A stretch of 35,665 nt of DNA from Brevibacillus panacihumi (GCF_003710985.1 NZ_RHHT01000039.1:1-35665); one strand, 5' to 3'; counted from the first letter of the stretch, positions 23,092-32,359 are shown. Notes: a model not told the origin generated them from the letters alone. Numbers and translations: made by a program.

Positions 23092-24790
23092 TTATGGAAG
23101 GGAAATACGCAGTTTGTTCAGTTTGTTGTACAGGGTGGCGCGGGATATTCCGAGCCGTTTGGCCGCTGCCAATCGCCTGCAGGATGACCCGTTTCTCGTG
23201 CTCTTCCAGCTCCTGCTGCAGGGAGAGAAGGTCTTCCCGGTTCTGAGAGGGGAAGGGTCTGTGTTTGTGGGGAAGGGAAAAGGGCAGGTCTTCTTCCTGA
23301 ATGATTCCGTCTGTCGCAAAGACGACCAGCCGTTCCATCGTGTTTCGCAGTTCCCGTACATTTCCCGGCCAATCATGCTGCAGCAGCTTTTGCATCACGC
23401 TCTGCGAAAGGGTCTGGATCGGCCGATTGTAACGGAGCGAGAACTCGTACAGGAAGGTGTGGGCCAGTTCGATCGTATCGGCCATCCTTTCCCGCAGCGG
23501 CGGAATTTTCAGGCTGACGACATTCAGCCGGTAGAACAGGTCTTCACGAAACCTCCCTTCCCGGACGAGCGACTCCAAATCCTTGTTCGTCGCGGCCACA
23601 ATCCGGAAGTCCGCTTCGATCTGCCGGGTGCCGCCAACCGCGTAATACTTCCTGTCCTGCAGCACACGCAGCAGTTTTACCTGCATCTCCAGGGGCAATT
23701 CCCCCACCTCGTCGAGGAACAGCGTGCCGCCTCGGGCCAATTCGACCAAACCTTTTTTTCCCTTTTGATCCGCCCCGGAAAACGCCCCTCGCTCGTAGCC
23801 AAACAATTCGCTCTCAAACAGCGTGGGGGCGATCGCACCGCAGTTGATCGCCACAAATGGAGCGTCGGGGCCCTCCCGTACATCGTGGATCGCCTTGGCA
23901 AACAGCTCCTTGCCGACGCCGCTTTCCCCCAGGATCAGCACCGTCGCTTCGGTGGAGTGAAGTTTCCGGATTTTGGCTTTGATCCGCTTGATTTCCGCGC
24001 TGGTCCCCTTGATGTCCCGAAAAGGATCGCGGGAAGGGCTGAGCTTCGCCATCTTCTGCTGAAGATCGTGGACTTTGCGTGTCGCGTTGAACAGTTCCTC
24101 GTTGAGCCGCACCTGGCTGGTGATGTCCGTCTCCGCTGCCACCGAACCGATGATCCGGTTCTGCAGCCGGATCGGGTTGGTGTTGATCAGCACAAACAGG
24201 TCCTCGCGGGGCTGATGCTGGCGGCGGTAGACCGATTCGCCTGTCTTCAATGTTTTCAACGTCTGCAGCATATCCAGCGGAAAAAAGTCGGTGATCGGCC
24301 TGCCCAGGATCTCCTCTGCCTTGATGGAAAAAATCTGTTCCGCCCCTTCCGTCCAGACCATCACATTGCCTTGCTCGTCGATGATGGAAATGGAAGTATC
24401 CATCGTTTGCAACATCGTCTCGAAGTAGGCATCCAGGTACTCATACGTCCGGTAGACGGTTTGCAGCAGGGTGGGCCTGCAGACGTATCCGATCGGACGG
24501 GAATCCTCGATCAGGACGTACGCATGCTTCAGCAAGAGCAAAATGACGAGGCCAAGCGGGCTCCCGGGGGCAACGGCGACAGTGCGCGTCCAGGGAAATG
24601 AGGGAGGTTCAACTCCCGGATTCGGGGCAGCGCTCAGAGAGGCAGCGGTTGTGACGAACAGCTCGCCATGGAACCGGGTAAAAACGGGTGTATCGGCTCG
24701 AGCTTGATTCAGCGCTGCGTCGATGCCGTTCTCGGTGTACACAAACGTGCGAACGATCAGGTCTTCCAGGGGGGGAAGCTTGTGTTTCAA
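23092..24790 (-). pseudogene. Sigma-54-dependent PAS/AAA+ activator (EBP2), helix-turn-helix frameshifted
   Basis: This enhancer-binding protein starts at ATG 24790 and is paralogous to EBP1. A PAS-type domain covers about residues 125-235 (SISIIDEQGNVMVW, HQPREDLFVLINTNPI, AETDITSQ). The AAA+ core has Walker A GESGVGKE, the sigma-54 contact loop GAFSGA, Walker B GGTLFLDEVGEL and a second-region FREDLFYRLNVVSLKIPPLRER. The C-terminal Fis-type helix-turn-helix is broken. The frame reads HEKRVILQAIGSG, then leaves the coding frame near 23161-23175. The next frame carries AAAKRLGISRATLYNKLNKL and ends at TAA 23094-23092. Homologues have about eight more residues at the junction, so a small deletion of a 3n+2 size is likely. 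Left as is, the protein cannot bind its palindromes normally. It probably regulated both arms of the hydroxyproline locus. Confidence 0.85.
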
Positions 24791-24864
24791 GGGAACACCT
24801 CCCTTTTTGAACAGGCTTGGAAATTTTCACAATTTACAGGATATTATACAGAATCGAACGGAAC

Positions 24865-24882
24865 TGTCAAAGGGTTTGGACA
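24865..24882. promoter_or_regulatory. Palindromic upstream activator site before the DAO operon
   Basis: TGTCAAAGGGTTTGGACA matches the pattern TGTCCA-N6-TGGACA of the two sites at 23000-23050. It lies about 95 bp upstream of the -24 element at 24969. The rest of the 24791-25033 intergenic region holds no gene. Confidence 0.64.
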
Positions 24883-24966
24883 TTTCTCCAGGCATGTTTT
24901 CATGTGCCGCCTGTGAACGCTTCCGCTTTTCCCCGGAATGCGCTGGAGCACCGCTTCCGTGCTCAA

Positions 24967-24985
24967 CTGGCATGCCTTTTGCTAT
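24967..24985 (+). promoter_or_regulatory. Sigma-54 -24/-12 promoter for the hydroxyproline operon
   Basis: CTGGCATGCCTTTTGCTAT has the -24 GG at 24969-24970 and the -12 GC at 24981-24982 with ten bases between. The start should be near 24994, 40 bases before the DAO gene ATG. Confidence 0.82.
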
Positions 24986-25033
24986 TTACGGGGCGTAGAA
25001 GTTCGAACTGGGGCAGCGAAGGGAGAGGAATGG

Positions 25034-26227
25034 ATGACCAGCACATCACATGCGGAAGTGGTCGTGATCGGCGGCGGCATCATCGGAGGGGCGGTCGCGT
25101 ACTACGCGGCGAAAGCGGGTCTTGCGGTGACGGTGGTGGAACGCGGAGAACTGGCCAGCGGCACCTCGTCCCGCTGTGACGGAAACATCCTGGCGATTGA
25201 CAAGGACCCCGGCTTTGACAGCCAGATGTCGCTCAGAAGCCAGCAATTGGTGAAAGAACTGAGTCGGGAATTGGAGCATCCGTTCGAATACCGGGCCCCC
25301 GGCAGCATTCTCGTCTGCGAGTCGGAAGAGGAGATGGAGGCGGCGCAGGAATGGGTTCGCCGCCAGCGGGAGGCGGGACTTCCCTTCCGGATGCTCGACC
25401 GCGCTGACATCCGGCAAGAGTCTCCGTATTTTGCCGATGATCTGCTGGGCGGACTGGAGTGCGCCACCGATTCCACCGTAAACCCCTATCTGCTCACGTA
25501 CTCCCTGTTTGAAGGGGCGAAACAGCACGGAGCCCGGATCCTGCTAAGAACCGAGGTAACCCGCTTCAAACGGGATTCGGCGACAGGCCGGTTTCACCTG
25601 CAGACGTCCCGCGGCGAACTGACTGCCAAACAGGTGGTGAACGCTGCCGGCATCTGGGCGCCGATGATCGGCCGCATGGTGGGGGTCGACATCCCGATCG
25701 TACCCAGAAAGGGACACCTGCTCGTCGCATCCCGTCAGGTTCCGGTCGGGCTGCGCAAGGTGATGGAATTCGGCTATCTGATCTCCAAGTTCGGCGGCCG
25801 GCGAAAAGCAGATCCGGAGACGGAAAAATACGGGGTGGCGCTGGTGTTTGAGCCGACCGAAAGCCAGAACTTCCTCATCGGCAGCAGCCGCCAGTTTGTC
25901 GGATTCAACACCAAGGTGGACCCGGCGGTGGTTGCCTGCATCGCGCGGCGGGCGACCCGTTTCTACCCGAAAATCAGGGACTTCACCGTCATCCGCACGT
26001 ATTGCGGGCTGCGTCCCTGGACACCCGACCACCTGCCGATCATCTCGCGCGTCGAGGAAGTGCCGGGATTTTTCATCGCCGCCGGGCACGAGGGCGACGG
26101 CATCAGCCTGGCCGCCGTGACCGGAAAGGTGGTGAGTGAAATGCTGACGGAACAGGCGGAAACGTCGATTCCCCTGGGGCCGCTGCGCCATGATCGCTTT
26201 GCGAAAGAAAGGGAGGTGCGCCGATGA
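25034..26227 (+). CDS. DAO-type FAD-dependent oxidoreductase, probable D-hydroxyproline dehydrogenase catalytic subunit
   Basis: This 397-residue flavoprotein of the glycine/D-amino-acid oxidase family shows the FAD loop EVVVIGGGIIGGAVAYYAAKAGL at about 8-30, followed by VVERGELASGTSSR. It also has KQVVNAAGIWAPMIGRMVG in the middle and GLRPWTPDHLPIISRVEEVPGFFIAAGHEGDGI near the end. It is close in layout to HcnC and to the beta subunit of Pseudomonas D-hydroxyproline dehydrogenase. It would oxidise cis-4-hydroxy-D-proline to pyrroline-4-hydroxy-2-carboxylate, with electrons leaving through the FAD/FeS subunits on the opposite strand. ATG 25034 follows GGGAGAGG by five bases. It is the first gene of the sigma-54 operon and overlaps the epimerase gene by ATGA. 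The substrate is inferred from neighbouring genes. Confidence 0.87.
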   Translation: MTSTSHAEVVVIGGGIIGGAVAYYAAKAGLAVTVVERGELASGTSSRCDGNILAIDKDPGFDSQMSLRSQQLVKELSRELEHPFEYRAPGSILVCESEEEMEAAQEWVRRQREAGLPFRMLDRADIRQESPYFADDLLGGLECATDSTVNPYLLTYSLFEGAKQHGARILLRTEVTRFKRDSATGRFHLQTSRGELTAKQVVNAAGIWAPMIGRMVGVDIPIVPRKGHLLVASRQVPVGLRKVMEFGYLISKFGGRRKADPETEKYGVALVFEPTESQNFLIGSSRQFVGFNTKVDPAVVACIARRATRFYPKIRDFTVIRTYCGLRPWTPDHLPIISRVEEVPGFFIAAGHEGDGISLAAVTGKVVSEMLTEQAETSIPLGPLRHDRFAKEREVRR

Positions 26228-27249
26228 GAGCAAGTCATCTATTTTCCACCATCGACACCCATACCGGGGGGAATCCCACCCGGACCGTGATCAGCGGACT
26301 GCCCAGGCTGTACGGTCGGACGATGGCGGAAAGGATGCTGGAGATGAAGGCGGAACACGACTGGATCCGCCGGCTTCTCATGTTTGAGCCGCGCGGCCAT
26401 GATGTAATGTCAGGGGCGCTGCTCGTGGAACCCTGCCATCCGGATGCCGATGTAGGGGTGATTTACATCGAAACGGGCGGCTATCTGCCGATGTGCGGCC
26501 ACGATACGATTGGATTCTGCACCGCACTGGTGGAAACGGGCATGATCGCCGTGACCGAGCCGGTTACCACCCTGAAGCTGGACACTCCGGCCGGACTGGT
26601 GGAAGTGCGCATCGACGTGGATAACGGGAAGGCCAAGCAGGTGACGTTTCGCAACATTCCATCATTCCTGTACAAGCAGGACCTCGTGACAGTGGTGGAA
26701 GGGCTGGGCGAAGTGCGCTGCGATATCGCCTATGGCGGCAATTTTTACGCCATCACCGACGCGCGAAAGCTGGGGCTGGAACTGCTGCCATCCAATGCTT
26801 CCACGATTGTCGAGACCGCCGTGCGCATCCGCCAGTCGATCAACCGGACCGTGGAGGTGGTTCACCCCGAGTCGCCGTTTATCCGCGGCCTAACGCATGT
26901 GGAATTTTTCACCGATCCCACCCACCCGCAGGCGCATGTAAAGAATACGGTCGTGGTTCCGCCCGGCGGGATTGATCGTTCTCCCTGCGGAACCGGAACC
27001 TCCGCCAAGCTCGCCACCCTGTTTGCCAAAGGGGAAATCGGCATCGGCGAGGAGTTCGTCCACGAAAGCATTGTCGGTTCGCTGTTTCGCGGACAGGTGC
27101 TGGCAAAGACAGAGGTTGCCGGCTGTCCGGCGGCAGTCACGCAAATCACCGGGTCCGCCTGGCTGATGGGAATGCACAAGTTTTTTTACAATCCCGCCGA
27201 TGAACTGGCGGAGGGTTTTTTGCTGATCCCGCCTGCCGAAGATCATTGA
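26224..27249 (+). CDS. Proline racemase family protein, probable 4-hydroxyproline epimerase
   Basis: This 341-residue proline racemase family enzyme has both catalytic cysteines: Cys91 in PMCGHDTIG and Cys255 in [14 protein letters not shown]. The family interconverts proline enantiomers or epimerises trans-4-hydroxy-L-proline to cis-4-hydroxy-D-proline at C-2 without cofactors. Cys at the first position excludes the trans-3-hydroxyproline dehydratase variants, which carry Thr or Ser. It overlaps the DAO gene by four bases and is followed by DapA-like and aldehyde-dehydrogenase genes of the hydroxyproline pathway, so epimerase is more likely than proline racemase. The whole frame is intact, unlike its paralogue at 29626. 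Confidence 0.87.
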   Translation: MRASHLFSTIDTHTGGNPTRTVISGLPRLYGRTMAERMLEMKAEHDWIRRLLMFEPRGHDVMSGALLVEPCHPDADVGVIYIETGGYLPMCGHDTIGFCTALVETGMIAVTEPVTTLKLDTPAGLVEVRIDVDNGKAKQVTFRNIPSFLYKQDLVTVVEGLGEVRCDIAYGGNFYAITDARKLGLELLPSNASTIVETAVRIRQSINRTVEVVHPESPFIRGLTHVEFFTDPTHPQAHVKNTVVVPPGGIDRSPCGTGTSAKLATLFAKGEIGIGEEFVHESIVGSLFRGQVLAKTEVAGCPAAVTQITGSAWLMGMHKFFYNPADELAEGFLLIPPAEDH

Positions 27250-27288
27250 CTGGAAAATTTCCGAAAATGCGAGAGGAGAGCGAAAACA

Positions 27289-28164
27289 ATGACAAGATTT
27301 GCAGGTGTCTATGTAGCGTTGGTCACGCCGTTTACCCCGGATTGCGAGGTGGACTACAAGCGGCTGCACGAATTGTGCGACTGGCTGATTTCCCAGGGGG
27401 TTGACGGACTTGTGCCGTCCGGCTCGCTCGGCGAGTACGCGACGCTGACCAACGAGGAGCGCGCCAAGGTGATCGACACCGTCATCGAGGCCGCGGAAGG
27501 ACGAGTGCCGGTTGTGGTCGGGACCGCGGCTCCCTCGACCAAGCAGGCGGCGGACTGGGTTCGCTACGCCAGGGAAGCGGGGGCTGCCGGCGTGATGGCG
27601 CTGCCTCCGATCAACTACCGGCCGCTGGAACACGAGGTGGTGGCGCACTTCGAAGCAATGAACAGCGTGGGTCTGCCGATTATTGCCTACAACAATCCGC
27701 TTGATTACAAAACCGATCTGACGCCCGATTTCCTGGCCAAACTCTCCCGCCTGGAAAACGTGGTGGCCGTCAAGGAATTTTCCGGGGATGTCCGCCGCAT
27801 GCTGGAGATCCTGGAAAAAACCAATCTGGAAGTAATGGTCGGGGTTGACAACCTGACCCTGGAGGGCGCGATGGTCGGTGCGACAGGCTGGATCGCCGGG
27901 GTGCCGAACGCCTTGCCAAAAGAAGGCGTGGAGCTGTTCAACCTGTCCCGGGCTGGCAAACTGGAGGAGGCCATGGCGCTTTACCGCCGCCTGCTGCCGC
28001 TGTTTCGCTTCGACGCCAGCCCGCAGCTGGTCCAGTCGATCAAGTACATGATGGAGCTGGCCGGTTTTCCCGTCGGTCCCACGCGAGCGCCGCGGCTTCC
28101 GCTTCCGGATGCGGAGTACGAAGCGATCCGGCAGGCCTACCAGCACGCGGTCGGCGGAAAGTGA
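27289..28164 (+). CDS. DapA-family lyase, probable pyrroline-4-hydroxy-2-carboxylate deaminase
   Basis: This 291-residue class I aldolase-fold protein of the dihydrodipicolinate synthase/N-acetylneuraminate lyase family has the Schiff-base lysine Lys162 in VVAVKEFSGD and the conserved Tyr134 in IIAYNNP. PSGSLGEYATLT (about 43-54) is the substrate-carboxylate loop. In hydroxyproline catabolism a DapA-like enzyme removes ammonia from pyrroline-4-hydroxy-2-carboxylate to give alpha-ketoglutarate semialdehyde. It lies 39 bases after the epimerase with GAGAGGAGAG upstream and ends just before the aldehyde dehydrogenase. True DHDPS activity is less likely in this setting, but the family fold alone does not exclude it. 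Confidence 0.87.
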   Translation: MTRFAGVYVALVTPFTPDCEVDYKRLHELCDWLISQGVDGLVPSGSLGEYATLTNEERAKVIDTVIEAAEGRVPVVVGTAAPSTKQAADWVRYAREAGAAGVMALPPINYRPLEHEVVAHFEAMNSVGLPIIAYNNPLDYKTDLTPDFLAKLSRLENVVAVKEFSGDVRRMLEILEKTNLEVMVGVDNLTLEGAMVGATGWIAGVPNALPKEGVELFNLSRAGKLEEAMALYRRLLPLFRFDASPQLVQSIKYMMELAGFPVGPTRAPRLPLPDAEYEAIRQAYQHAVGGK

Positions 28165-28175
28165 GGGAAGTCGGG

Positions 28176-29615
28176 ATGCAGAGCAAAAACTGGATCGGTG
28201 GCGAATGGGTCACGCCTGCGGGAAGAGAGGTTGTCGTGCAAAACCCGTCGCAGCTGTCTGAAGAAGTGGGCGTTGTCCGGCTGTCCGACACTTCGCATGT
28301 GCGCCAGGCGGAGCAGGCCGCACGCCAGGCGTTTTCCCACTGGGCGGGGATGACGGGGGCGGCAAGGGGAGAAGTGCTGTACCGAATCGCGGCTGCGCTG
28401 GAGAAAGCGGCGGGGGAAGTGGCCGAACTGGCCAGCCGGGAAATGGGCAAGCCGATCGGGGAAATGCGGGGCGAAGTCACAAGAGGCGTCAATTTGCTCC
28501 GCTATTATGCCGCGGAAGGGGTGCGGTCCGTCGGCAGCGTGATCCCGTCCGCCGAACCGGATGTGCTGCAGTACACCCGACGCGTACCGCTGGGTGTCGT
28601 CGCGGTGATTACGCCGTGGAATTTTCCCGTGGCGATCCCGATCTGGAAAATCGCCCCTGCGCTGATTTGCGGCAACACCGTGATCTGGAAACCGGCGGAG
28701 AACGCTTCGCTTACGGCGGTGAGGGTGGCGGAGATATTTGCCGAAGCCCAGCTGCCGCCAGGGGTACTCAACCTGGTGATCGGCAAGGGAAGCGAGATCG
28801 GCCAGGCGCTGGTGGAGGAGATTCAGCCGGACGCGGTCAGCTTTACCGGCTCCACGGCCACGGGCAGGCAGATCGCCGCCGCCTGTGCAGCCCGAAATAT
28901 CAAGTACCAGACGGAAATGGGCGGCAAAAACGCGGCTGTCGTGCTGCGCGACGCCGATTTGGAAAAAACCGTTCCCCTCGTGCTGAGTGGAGCGTTTCGT
29001 TCAGCCGGGCAAAAGTGTACGGCAACCAGCCGGATCATCGTCGAGCGGGAGGTCTGCGAGTCGTTCGCGGAACTTCTGCGGAAAGCGGTGGCAGCCTGCA
29101 AGGCGGGGCCGGCGCTGGATCCGGGCGCGTATCTCGGACCGGTGGCGTCGCATGCCCAGTACAGCAAGGTTTCGGAGTACGCCGCGATGGCGGAGCGCGA
29201 GGCGGATCTGGTGGCCCAGGGCGTTTTGCTCACCTCTCCGGATGAGGGCTACTACGTCAAGCCGATGGTCGTCTCGGGAGTGACGGAAGACCACGCGCTG
29301 GTGCAGGAAGAAGTGTTCGGACCGCTGGCTGTCCTTTTGCCCGCAGACGGCTTCGATCATGCCGTGACGCTGTGCAACCGTACCGTATACGGGTTGAGCG
29401 CCTCGCTGTTTACCCGCGATCTCTCCCGGGCCCACCGCTTTCTGGATCTGGCGCAGGCGGGGATGGTCCGGGTCAACCAGGAGACGGCGGGCGTGGAGTA
29501 CCAGGCGCCGTTTGGCGGGATGAAGCTGTCCAGTTCCCACACCCGGGAACAGGGACAGGCCGCACTGGACTTCTACAGCGCGGTCAAAACCTGCGCGATC
29601 AAGCATACCTTGTGA
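28176..29615 (+). CDS. Aldehyde dehydrogenase, probable alpha-ketoglutarate semialdehyde dehydrogenase
   Basis: This 479-residue NAD(P)-dependent aldehyde dehydrogenase has the Rossmann segment [20 protein letters not shown] at about 141-160, the [11 protein letters not shown] loop at about 223-233, catalytic Glu247 in TEMGGKN and catalytic Cys281 in [10 protein letters not shown]. It matches the KGSADH/succinate-semialdehyde dehydrogenase branch. In this operon it should oxidise alpha-ketoglutarate semialdehyde to alpha-ketoglutarate, the last step of hydroxyproline catabolism. I favour ATG 28176 with GAGGGAAG five bases upstream. The GTG at 28161 overlaps the DapA stop as GTGA and is the alternative. 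Confidence 0.89.
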   Translation: MQSKNWIGGEWVTPAGREVVVQNPSQLSEEVGVVRLSDTSHVRQAEQAARQAFSHWAGMTGAARGEVLYRIAAALEKAAGEVAELASREMGKPIGEMRGEVTRGVNLLRYYAAEGVRSVGSVIPSAEPDVLQYTRRVPLGVVAVITPWNFPVAIPIWKIAPALICGNTVIWKPAENASLTAVRVAEIFAEAQLPPGVLNLVIGKGSEIGQALVEEIQPDAVSFTGSTATGRQIAAACAARNIKYQTEMGGKNAAVVLRDADLEKTVPLVLSGAFRSAGQKCTATSRIIVEREVCESFAELLRKAVAACKAGPALDPGAYLGPVASHAQYSKVSEYAAMAEREADLVAQGVLLTSPDEGYYVKPMVVSGVTEDHALVQEEVFGPLAVLLPADGFDHAVTLCNRTVYGLSASLFTRDLSRAHRFLDLAQAGMVRVNQETAGVEYQAPFGGMKLSSSHTREQGQAALDFYSAVKTCAIKHTL

Positions 29616-29625
29616 GGAGGCTGGC

Positions 29626-30630
29626 ATGAAAATCAGACAACTGTTCACGACAGTCGACACCCACACCGGAGGGGAGCCGCTGCGCATCATCACGGGAGGC
29701 ATTCCGCCGCTGAAAGGCGAAACAATCCTGGAACGAAGGGCCTATTTTCGCGAACACCATGACGTCATTCGCCGCGCCCTGATGCACGAGCCGCGCGGAC
29801 ATCACGGGATGTACGGCTGCGTGATCGTTCCGCCGGTCAGCCCGGACGCTCATTTTGGCGTTCTATTCATGCACAATGAAGGATTCAGCACCATGTGCGG
29901 TCACGGGATCATCGGCGTGGTGACCGCGGCAATCGAGACGGGATATTTGCAGGTGGACGGGGAGACGCCGCAAATCGTGATCGACAGCCCCGCCGGGAAG
30001 GTGGTTGCCCGTGCGCGAGTGACAGAAGGTGAAGTCAAATCGGTTTCCTTTGAAAACGTGCCGTCGTTCGTCTTTGCGCAAGATGTCCCGCTAACTGTCA
30101 ACGGAGTCTCCATTCAGGTCGACATCGCCTTTGGCGGAGCGTTTTACGCGGTGGTGCAAGCCGAAGACCTGGGAGTTCGCGTCGAAATTGACCAGTTGCC
30201 CGCTCTGCAGGACTGGGGGCAGGCGATCAAGGAGAGAATCGAAGCCGACATCTCCGTGCAGCATCCGCTGCAACCGCAGCTGCAGGGCATATATGGGGTG
30301 ATCGTATCCGACGAACCGAAAAAAGCGGGGTCCCACCTGCGAAACGTCACGATTTTCGCCGACAGGCAGATTGACCGCTCTCCCTGCGGCACGGGTACAT
30401 CCGCCCGGCTGGCGACACTGTACCAAAGATGACAGATCGCGATGGCAGAACCGTTTGTTCACGAGGGAATTGTCGGCAGCCAATTCACAGGCACGGTGAT
30501 TGGCACGACCAGGGTAGGTGATTTTCCGGCCATCATCCCCACCATCGAGGGAAACGCGTTTGTCACAGGCTTGCACCAGTTTGTCATCGATCCGGAAGAC
30601 CCCCTGGGTGACGGGTTCTTGCTCGGTTGA
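29626..30630 (+). pseudogene. Second proline racemase/hydroxyproline epimerase, interrupted by an in-frame TGA
   Basis: This 334-codon proline racemase family frame follows the aldehyde dehydrogenase by ten bases with GAGGAGG. Both catalytic cysteines are present: Cys91 in TMCGHGIIG and Cys254 in [13 protein letters not shown]. After ATLYQR a TGA at 30430-30432 interrupts the frame, which then continues with QIAMAEPFVHEGIVGSQFTG to a TGA at 30628-30630. The paralogue has AKGEIGIGEEFVHES here, so the TGA replaces a glycine codon; GGA to TGA is one substitution. The first product would lack about 65 C-terminal residues that complete the second domain. It is not a catalytic-site TGA, so selenocysteine is unlikely. 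Confidence 0.84.
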
Positions 30631-30736
30631 TAACCGGGGAAAACCTTGGGAATCCAAAGGAGGCGTGTTTGCGCGGGAAACCATGCGCGGGCACGTCTTT
30701 CGTCATGTGCCTGTTTGTGAATCTGCGAAAACAAAG

Positions 30737-30762
30737 GGAGCCGGAAGCCGCCGGCTCCTTTT
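30737..30762 (+). terminator. Rho-independent terminator of the hydroxyproline operon
   Basis: GGAGCCGG and CCGGCTCC form a perfect 8-bp stem around AAGCCG, followed by TTTTG. It stands between this operon and the convergent D-serine ammonia-lyase gene, about 107 bases after the last stop. Confidence 0.83.
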
Positions 30763-30777
30763 GCGAAGAGAGCTGGT

Positions 30778-32145
30778 TTATTCTTGTCTTGAGCGGGCCA
30801 TTTGCAACCCTCTCTGATAGTATTCTTCCTGTACGCTCTCAGGCACCAGACTGCCTCCGGTGCCCCAGACAATGTGAGTGGCCTGTTTCATCGACAAATT
30901 CTGTTTCTCGATATAGCGCCGCCCTTCCGCACTTCCCGCCAAACGGGAGGGGCCGCACATCCCCGCCAGAGCGGATGGCTCCATGCGAATGCCTTGCTGG
31001 TCGCGCAGGGCGGCCAGCAGTACCAGCAGTTCATCATCCTCTACGGTATAAATCCCGCTAAGAAGGGTTTCGATCGTTCTTCCGACGAAACGGGAGGGAC
31101 GTCCAACCGCGAGACCGTCCGCTTCGGTCTTGTTGTCAATCCCGAAGTCCTGAACGGAGATTTGATCGTGAAGGCCGGTCATCAATCCCAGCAGCATGCA
31201 GGGAGAGTGGGTCGGTTCCGCGAAAAAGCAATGAACATGATCGCCGAATACCTGCTTCAAACCAAACGCGACGCCCCCGGGCCCTCCACCCACTCCGCAC
31301 GGCAGGTAAACAAACAGCGGATGTTCGCGGTCAACCGTGATTTGCAGGGCATCCAGCTGATTTTTCAGGCGATAGGCAGCAACGGCATACCCGAAAAACA
31401 AGTCCTTGGAATTTTCATCGTCAATGAAATAGCAGGAAGGATCGGCTGCCGCCTGTTTCCTGCCCTCTTCCACCGCTTTGCTGTAATCGGACGCATGCTC
31501 TGCCACGTTGACCCCTTTGCTGCGGAGCAACTCTTTTTTCCACTCTTTGGCGTCGGCCGACATGTGGACCGTGACCTGGAATCCAAGTTGGGCACTTATG
31601 ATGCCGATGCTGAGACCCAGGTTGCCCGTTGAGCCGACGGCGATGGAGTGCCGGGAAAAGAGTTCCCTGAACGCGTCTGTGGAAAACTTTGCGTAATCGT
31701 CGCCCGGCGTAAGCAGGCGATGGGTCAACGCCAGATCCTCGGCATGTTTCAGCACCTCGTAGATTCCGCCCCGAGCCTTGATCGATCCGGCAATCGGCAG
31801 ATGGCTGTCGCATTTCAGCCACATTTTTCCGGGAATCGCGATCTGTTGCACCGATTCCAGATAAGATTGCATCTCGGGTATGGGGAGGAGCGGAGATTCG
31901 ATCAACCCATCTGTCTTTCGGGTCTCGGGAAAAGCGGATTGCAGGTAAGGGGCAAAGCGTACCAGGCGCGCTTCCGCATCGCGTATATCCTCTTCCCGCA
32001 ATGGGAGTCCCGCCCCTTGCCGGAAGGATTCGTAATGTTCGTTTAGCCAAAATGCTTCTTCTGTCGCGATGAGGGAAGAAAGCAGCGGGTATGCTTTCTT
32101 CCATTCCTGCAGCGTCCGGCCGTGAATATTCAGATTATCGTCCAC
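30778..32145 (-). CDS. dsdA: D-serine ammonia-lyase
   Basis: This 455-residue PLP enzyme of the DsdA family converts D-serine to pyruvate and ammonia. The PLP lysine is Lys123 in [14 protein letters not shown]. Other family landmarks are [15 protein letters not shown], the phosphate-binding [24 protein letters not shown], and the C-terminal [13 protein letters not shown] start it at GTG 32145, preceded by AAGGGGGAT. Upstream in-frame codons run through the toxin locus and do not resemble DsdA. It sits tail-to-tail with the hydroxyproline operon. Together with the M19 dipeptidase and racemases, it adds to a D-amino-acid theme in the window. No D-serine regulator of the DsdC type is next to it. 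Confidence 0.9.
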   Translation of the reverse strand: MDDNLNIHGRTLQEWKKAYPLLSSLIATEEAFWLNEHYESFRQGAGLPLREEDIRDAEARLVRFAPYLQSAFPETRKTDGLIESPLLPIPEMQSYLESVQQIAIPGKMWLKCDSHLPIAGSIKARGGIYEVLKHAEDLALTHRLLTPGDDYAKFSTDAFRELFSRHSIAVGSTGNLGLSIGIISAQLGFQVTVHMSADAKEWKKELLRSKGVNVAEHASDYSKAVEEGRKQAAADPSCYFIDDENSKDLFFGYAVAAYRLKNQLDALQITVDREHPLFVYLPCGVGGGPGGVAFGLKQVFGDHVHCFFAEPTHSPCMLLGLMTGLHDQISVQDFGIDNKTEADGLAVGRPSRFVGRTIETLLSGIYTVEDDELLVLLAALRDQQGIRMEPSALAGMCGPSRLAGSAEGRRYIEKQNLSMKQATHIVWGTGGSLVPESVQEEYYQRGLQMARSRQE

Positions 32146-32245
32146 GCGTGAATCCCCCTTGACCACTGTTCTTTTTGGATCCGGCTGGTTGGCGATTTCC
32201 AGCGAATCTGGTATACGAAAGGCAGAAAATGCGTACAATGCGAAA

Positions 32246-32267
32246 GGAGCCGGTTGCCTCCGACTCC
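32246..32267 (-). terminator. Likely terminator of the toxin mRNA
   Basis: On the minus strand GGAGTCGG and CCGGCTCC pair over eight positions (one U-G) around a 6-base loop, followed by TTTCGC. It would end the toxin transcript about 80 bases beyond its stop codon. Confidence 0.5.
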
Positions 32268-32315
32268 TCCCTGCAACAGCCGCTTTTTTGAGCGGTCGGC
32301 TTACAAACGTTCTTG

Positions 32316-32359
32316 GAAATAGACCGGTTGCCTTTGGTGAGGGCGGTCTATTTCTTTTT
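32316..32359 (+). terminator. Strong plus-strand terminator overlapping the toxin 3' end
   Basis: GAAATAGACCG (32316-32326) and CGGTCTATTTC (32344-32354) form a perfect 11-bp stem followed by TTTTTG. It faces the toxin gene tail and fits the end of a plus-strand antisense RNA. No protein gene on the plus strand ends here. Confidence 0.72.

Larger units (their letters stand above)
32225..32359 (+). ncRNA. Possible antisense antitoxin RNA of a type I toxin locus
   Basis: A plus-strand transcript could start near 32225 from TTGGCG (32189-32194) and TATACG (32212-32217), spaced 17 bases with a TG upstream of the -10. It would end at the strong terminator at 32316-32359. It would overlap the 3' part of the toxin mRNA by more than 100 bases, as RatA does to txpA. 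No transcript is proven; the promoter boxes are moderate. Confidence 0.32.

Noticed and set aside
22991..23160. C-terminal extension of EBP2 reading to 22991
   Set aside because: It is an out-of-frame tail after the frameshift (SPSKGGIDLRWQCPRFW) that runs through the palindromic operators; the real helix-turn-helix is in the neighbouring frame and ends at 23092.
23030..24601. 523-codon plus-strand frame opposite EBP2
   Set aside because: The minus strand carries clear PAS and AAA+ motifs; the plus-strand translation resembles no protein.
30430..30432. Selenocysteine at the TGA of the second epimerase
   Set aside because: The TGA replaces a non-catalytic glycine, both catalytic cysteines are ordinary codons, and no SECIS-like hairpin is evident right after it.
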